Of a stretch of 6,828 bases of DNA, positions 4,595 through 6,828 are shown piece by piece. The stretch covers positions 1 to 6,828 of the forward strand of contig WTHV01000173.1 of NCBI GenBank assembly GCA_011525265.1, given 5' to 3'. Numbering within the stretch: position 1 is the first letter of the stretch; each line of letters opens with the position of its first letter. The position numbers were made by a program, and so were the translations under genes. The notes below the pieces were generated by a model that had not been told where the DNA came from, searched no databases, and saw only the letters and a program-made list of their open reading frames with translations. The stretch comes from Alphaproteobacteria bacterium (GTDB lineage Bacteria > Pseudomonadota > Alphaproteobacteria > Puniceispirillales > Puniceispirillaceae).

Positions 4595-6775
4595 CTAGAG
4601 CAGGACGTTAATCCCGCTTGGGGTGGTATCTGTTGTGATATCAAAGACCGTATCGGTTAAGATATGAGTCAATAGGGCTGAGATATCTGTGATAGCACTA
4701 TCATCAATCGCCACCTGCAAATTGGCGGCAGCATCCCCAGTCAGATAGGCAGTAGAGTACAGATTCACGGTCAGTGTTTCATCACCACTTGTTAGGGTAA
4801 AGCCTGTGAAATCATTCCCTGATTTCAAGAAGTCCACCGTGATATCTTTGCCCTCTAGGGCCTCTCTGGCGGTTAAGCCTGCCTCATTTGTATCAACAAA
4901 GAGCAATTTATCCGGAAAACTCCCCGATAGTTGGAAATTATGAATCACATCAGACCCATCTGTGAAAGAGACGGTATTATCTGTTGTTGATGATTCTAGG
5001 CGATAGACGATATTCCCTTGCGTAAATTGCGATAAAGTAATCACATCATTACCTGTACCGCCGTCAAGCACATCTTGGCCACCACCGCCCAAAAGCACGT
5101 CATCGCCATCGAATCCTTGAAGGCGATTGGCATTATGGTCTCCTGTGAGCCGATCATTAAAATCTGATCCATCTATATTTAAAAATCCCCTCACCTTATC
5201 AGAAGCAGCATCAGAGGCAGGTGTGTTCGTCTGTAAAATAAAACCTTGTGAATCAGCAGAGGCAGATAAATTAACCGTGACGGCTGAAGCGGCATTGCGA
5301 TAAGAGAGCGTATCACGGCCTGAGCGACCATCAACTGTATCTGCGCCGCCGCCGCCCTCAATGACATTATCACGCCAATCACCGCTTAGATGATCATCAT
5401 GGTCACCACCGCGCAGATTTTCAATTGACCGCAACACATCATAGATTGCCTCTCGCCCTGCATCCTCACCAAGCGTGACTTCGCCTGTATCTGCATCAGC
5501 TTGCGATAAATCAATTGTGACGGCTTCCCTGGCATTATGATAAGAGGCTGTATCCTGCCCCGCGCCCCCATCAAGAAGATTACGCCCCCTGCTTGCCACC
5601 AATATATCATTACCTGCGAGGCCAAAAAGACTATCATCAGCAGCAGTTGCGGTTAATGTATCATCCTCATTCGTCCCCTCATGCTGGCGCGCCTGTAGCA
5701 AAGGGAATTGCAAAACATTAAGGCTAAAAATCTGTGTTGCCTCAAAAGGCTCACCATCTATCGTAGCACGTGCGGTTAATATGACTGAATAAGATGATTT
5801 AATGAGGGGATCTGGTATATGCCCTGCCACAAATCGCACCGCCCCTGTTGCTGCATCGATTGTGAAATATGCCGCATCATTGCCAGCAACTTCAGAATTA
5901 TCCGACAGGCTATAAGTAAAATTCTGAGCCTCATTATGCGTTGGCTGGTAAATATAGGTGGATGCCTCACTGACAAGCACGCCATCTCTATGATGTGATG
6001 TGGTAAAATGCGGTAAAATATTTTGGATAGTAATTACAAAATCCACATCGACTCGCCCTTCTCTTGTCTCAGCACTAAGAGGAACGGTATGTCTATTGCC
6101 ATCAGTTTCAAAATCAAATCCTGACTGGCCAGCTGCAAAATGCAATCTGTTACCAGTGAGCGTTATGGGCCCTTCATAATCATCGCCTATGGTAAGCGTA
6201 ACTGGCAGGTTATATGATTCCACCGAAAGGGTTTGCGAAAATGACGTATCATTCTCATCTATTGTTGCGTTAAGGGGGGAGGTAAATTCTGGCCCTAGTA
6301 TATCGGTGACGGTTAGTGTGAAAACCTGTTCTAGCGTGTCTGCCTCATCTTTTGCAGCGGTAACGGTAATTTCCACACGCCTGTCGCCAGCCTCCTCAAA
6401 ATCAAAGCTCGCCCCTGCTTTGATGCGCAATTCATTATTTTGCAGCTCAAAGCGATCTGCCTGATCAATCGTCAGGGTATAATCTGTGCCGTTAAGTGAT
6501 ACAACAGCAAGACGATACGCTGAGGCAATCGTGCCCTCTGCAATAGATCCTGCGGCACTTGATAAGGTCAAGCTATCCACATCTGCTGGATCTGTTGGAT
6601 CTATTGGATCCGTTGGATCTGCAGGATCCGTTGGATCTGTCGGATCACCACCTCCTGCTGGATCACCACCGGGTCTTCGGATAGTTGAACCACCCTGCGC
6701 GCAGGCAGCTAGAAATAATATGGCAAAATTAGCATTTAAAATCGCCATTTGCTTCTGAGTAAATCGATATTTCAT
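4595..6775 (-). CDS. Predicted lipoprotein with cadherin-like and RTX calcium-binding repeats
   Basis: A 726-residue predicted cell-surface protein of unknown exact role, probably adhesion or envelope structure. A basic n-region (MKYRFTQKQ) and hydrophobic stretch lead to lipobox LAAC with Cys25; Ala-Gln follow, so no inner-membrane retention Asp at +2. Next come an Asp-Pro-Thr/Ala/Ile linker (38-65) and three cadherin-like repeats: 69-158, 161-252 and 254-355. The first two share FDFE motifs (124-127, 220-223), the third has FTIDAATGAVRF (304-315). An RTX region at 366-582 has GLAGNDIL, LDGGAGQDT, GGGGADTVDG, FDGDDVLLGGGGQDVLDGGTGND. Residues 583-726 include FTDGSDVIHNF (604-614) and DKLLFVD, like the end domains of type I-secreted proteins; the tail is NVLL. 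The ATG at 6775 is preferred; an upstream GTG at 6787 sits too close to AGGG, and ATG 6748 would lose the basic n-region. No secretion genes are in view. It is transcribed separately from the rarA operon. Confidence 0.85.
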   Translation of the reverse strand: MKYRFTQKQMAILNANFAILFLAACAQGGSTIRRPGGDPAGGGDPTDPTDPADPTDPIDPTDPADVDSLTLSSAAGSIAEGTIASAYRLAVVSLNGTDYTLTIDQADRFELQNNELRIKAGASFDFEEAGDRRVEITVTAAKDEADTLEQVFTLTVTDILGPEFTSPLNATIDENDTSFSQTLSVESYNLPVTLTIGDDYEGPITLTGNRLHFAAGQSGFDFETDGNRHTVPLSAETREGRVDVDFVITIQNILPHFTTSHHRDGVLVSEASTYIYQPTHNEAQNFTYSLSDNSEVAGNDAAYFTIDAATGAVRFVAGHIPDPLIKSSYSVILTARATIDGEPFEATQIFSLNVLQFPLLQARQHEGTNEDDTLTATAADDSLFGLAGNDILVASRGRNLLDGGAGQDTASYHNAREAVTIDLSQADADTGEVTLGEDAGREAIYDVLRSIENLRGGDHDDHLSGDWRDNVIEGGGGADTVDGRSGRDTLSYRNAASAVTVNLSASADSQGFILQTNTPASDAASDKVRGFLNIDGSDFNDRLTGDHNANRLQGFDGDDVLLGGGGQDVLDGGTGNDVITLSQFTQGNIVYRLESSTTDNTVSFTDGSDVIHNFQLSGSFPDKLLFVDTNEAGLTAREALEGKDITVDFLKSGNDFTGFTLTSGDETLTVNLYSTAYLTGDAAANLQVAIDDSAITDISALLTHILTDTVFDITTDTTPSGINVLL
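5097..5572 (-). repeat. 80-residue tandem duplication in the RTX region
   Basis: Protein residues about 402-480 and 482-560 of the lipoprotein align with an 80-residue period. LDGGAGQDTASYHNAREAVTID (402-) matches VDGRSGRDTLSYRNAASAVTVN (481-), and IENLRGGDHDDHLSGD (451-) matches FLNIDGSDFNDRLTGD (531-). Each unit has a glycine/aspartate turn block, a DT-SY-NA--AVT strand segment, a variable acidic stretch and a second turn block. DNA copies are well diverged, so the duplication is old. Confidence 0.75.
6588..6650 (-). repeat. 9-bp tandem repeat coding the Asp-Pro-x linker
   Basis: On the plus strand a unit close to GGATCTGTT starts at 6588, 6597, 6606, 6615, 6624 and 6633, with a diverged seventh copy at 6642; a further GGATCACCA appears at 6660 after one unrelated unit. 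Read on the minus strand each unit gives Asp-Pro plus Thr, Ala or Ile. The 9-bp period keeps the reading frame when copies are gained or lost, so linker length could vary between strains. Confidence 0.9.
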
Positions 6776-6828
6776 TGAGCGAACCACAACCCTAAAAATT
6801 TGAAAATAGGTAAGGGCTAGTTAAATTT

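Noticed and set aside
6588..6668. Short regular repeats as a CRISPR array
   Set aside because: The unit is 9 bp with no spacers and is in frame within a coding region.
6486..6758. Plus-strand open frame with a GSVGSVGS repeat
   Set aside because: It is the antisense of the 9-bp DP repeat and the signal-peptide region; the minus-strand frame has lipobox and domains, and the plus frame has no ribosome site or recognisable protein.
6776..6787. GTG start of the lipoprotein gene at 6787
   Set aside because: AGGG lies only two bases before it, and the four extra residues add nothing to the signal peptide; ATG 6775 gives a normal n-region.
6776..6828. Promoter of the lipoprotein gene
   Set aside because: A TATTTT hexamer exists in the AT-rich leader, but the matching -35 would fall at or past the window edge, so it cannot be supported.

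Overview
The window reads as a densely packed segment of an alphaproteobacterial chromosome. Every gene lies on the minus strand, so transcription runs from the right edge to the left edge. The alphaproteobacterial call rests on the run rarA, RNase H-fold hypothetical, crcB, rluC-type pseudouridine synthase, HAD phosphatase, ATP12 chaperone. ATP12 is an F1-ATPase assembly factor of mitochondria and Alphaproteobacteria, and the RluC/HAD/ATP12 neighbourhood is familiar from that class. Genus cannot be read from the sequence; a marine, moderate-GC lineage such as the SAR116 group is possible but only a guess.

Right part (about 4595-6775): one large gene for a predicted surface protein of 726 residues. 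It has a lipoprotein signal peptide (lipobox LAAC, Cys25), an Asp-Pro-Thr linker made by a 9-bp tandem DNA repeat, three cadherin-like beta-sandwich repeats, an RTX-type calcium-binding region containing an 80-residue duplication, and a C-terminal domain like those that end type I-secreted proteins. A strong intrinsic terminator (4521-4557) closes it.

Left part (1-4504): six genes in a tight apparent operon. rarA (replication-fork clamp loader-like ATPase) overlaps by one base with an uncharacterised RNase H-fold protein, which overlaps by four bases (ATGA) with the fluoride channel gene crcB. After 20 bases comes the 23S rRNA pseudouridine synthase gene, then after one base a Gph-like HAD phosphatase, then the ATP12 gene, cut off by the left edge. 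The junctions imply translational coupling. The functions (fork maintenance, fluoride export, rRNA modification, metabolite phosphatase, ATP synthase assembly) are housekeeping and do not form an obvious pathway.

No RNA genes, mobile elements, CRISPR arrays or attachment sites were seen. The points most worth following are the lipoprotein/RTX combination, which mixes hallmarks of two export routes; the coupled, conserved-looking RNase H-fold protein behind rarA; and the very short space between the terminator and the rarA start, which leaves little room for a promoter.
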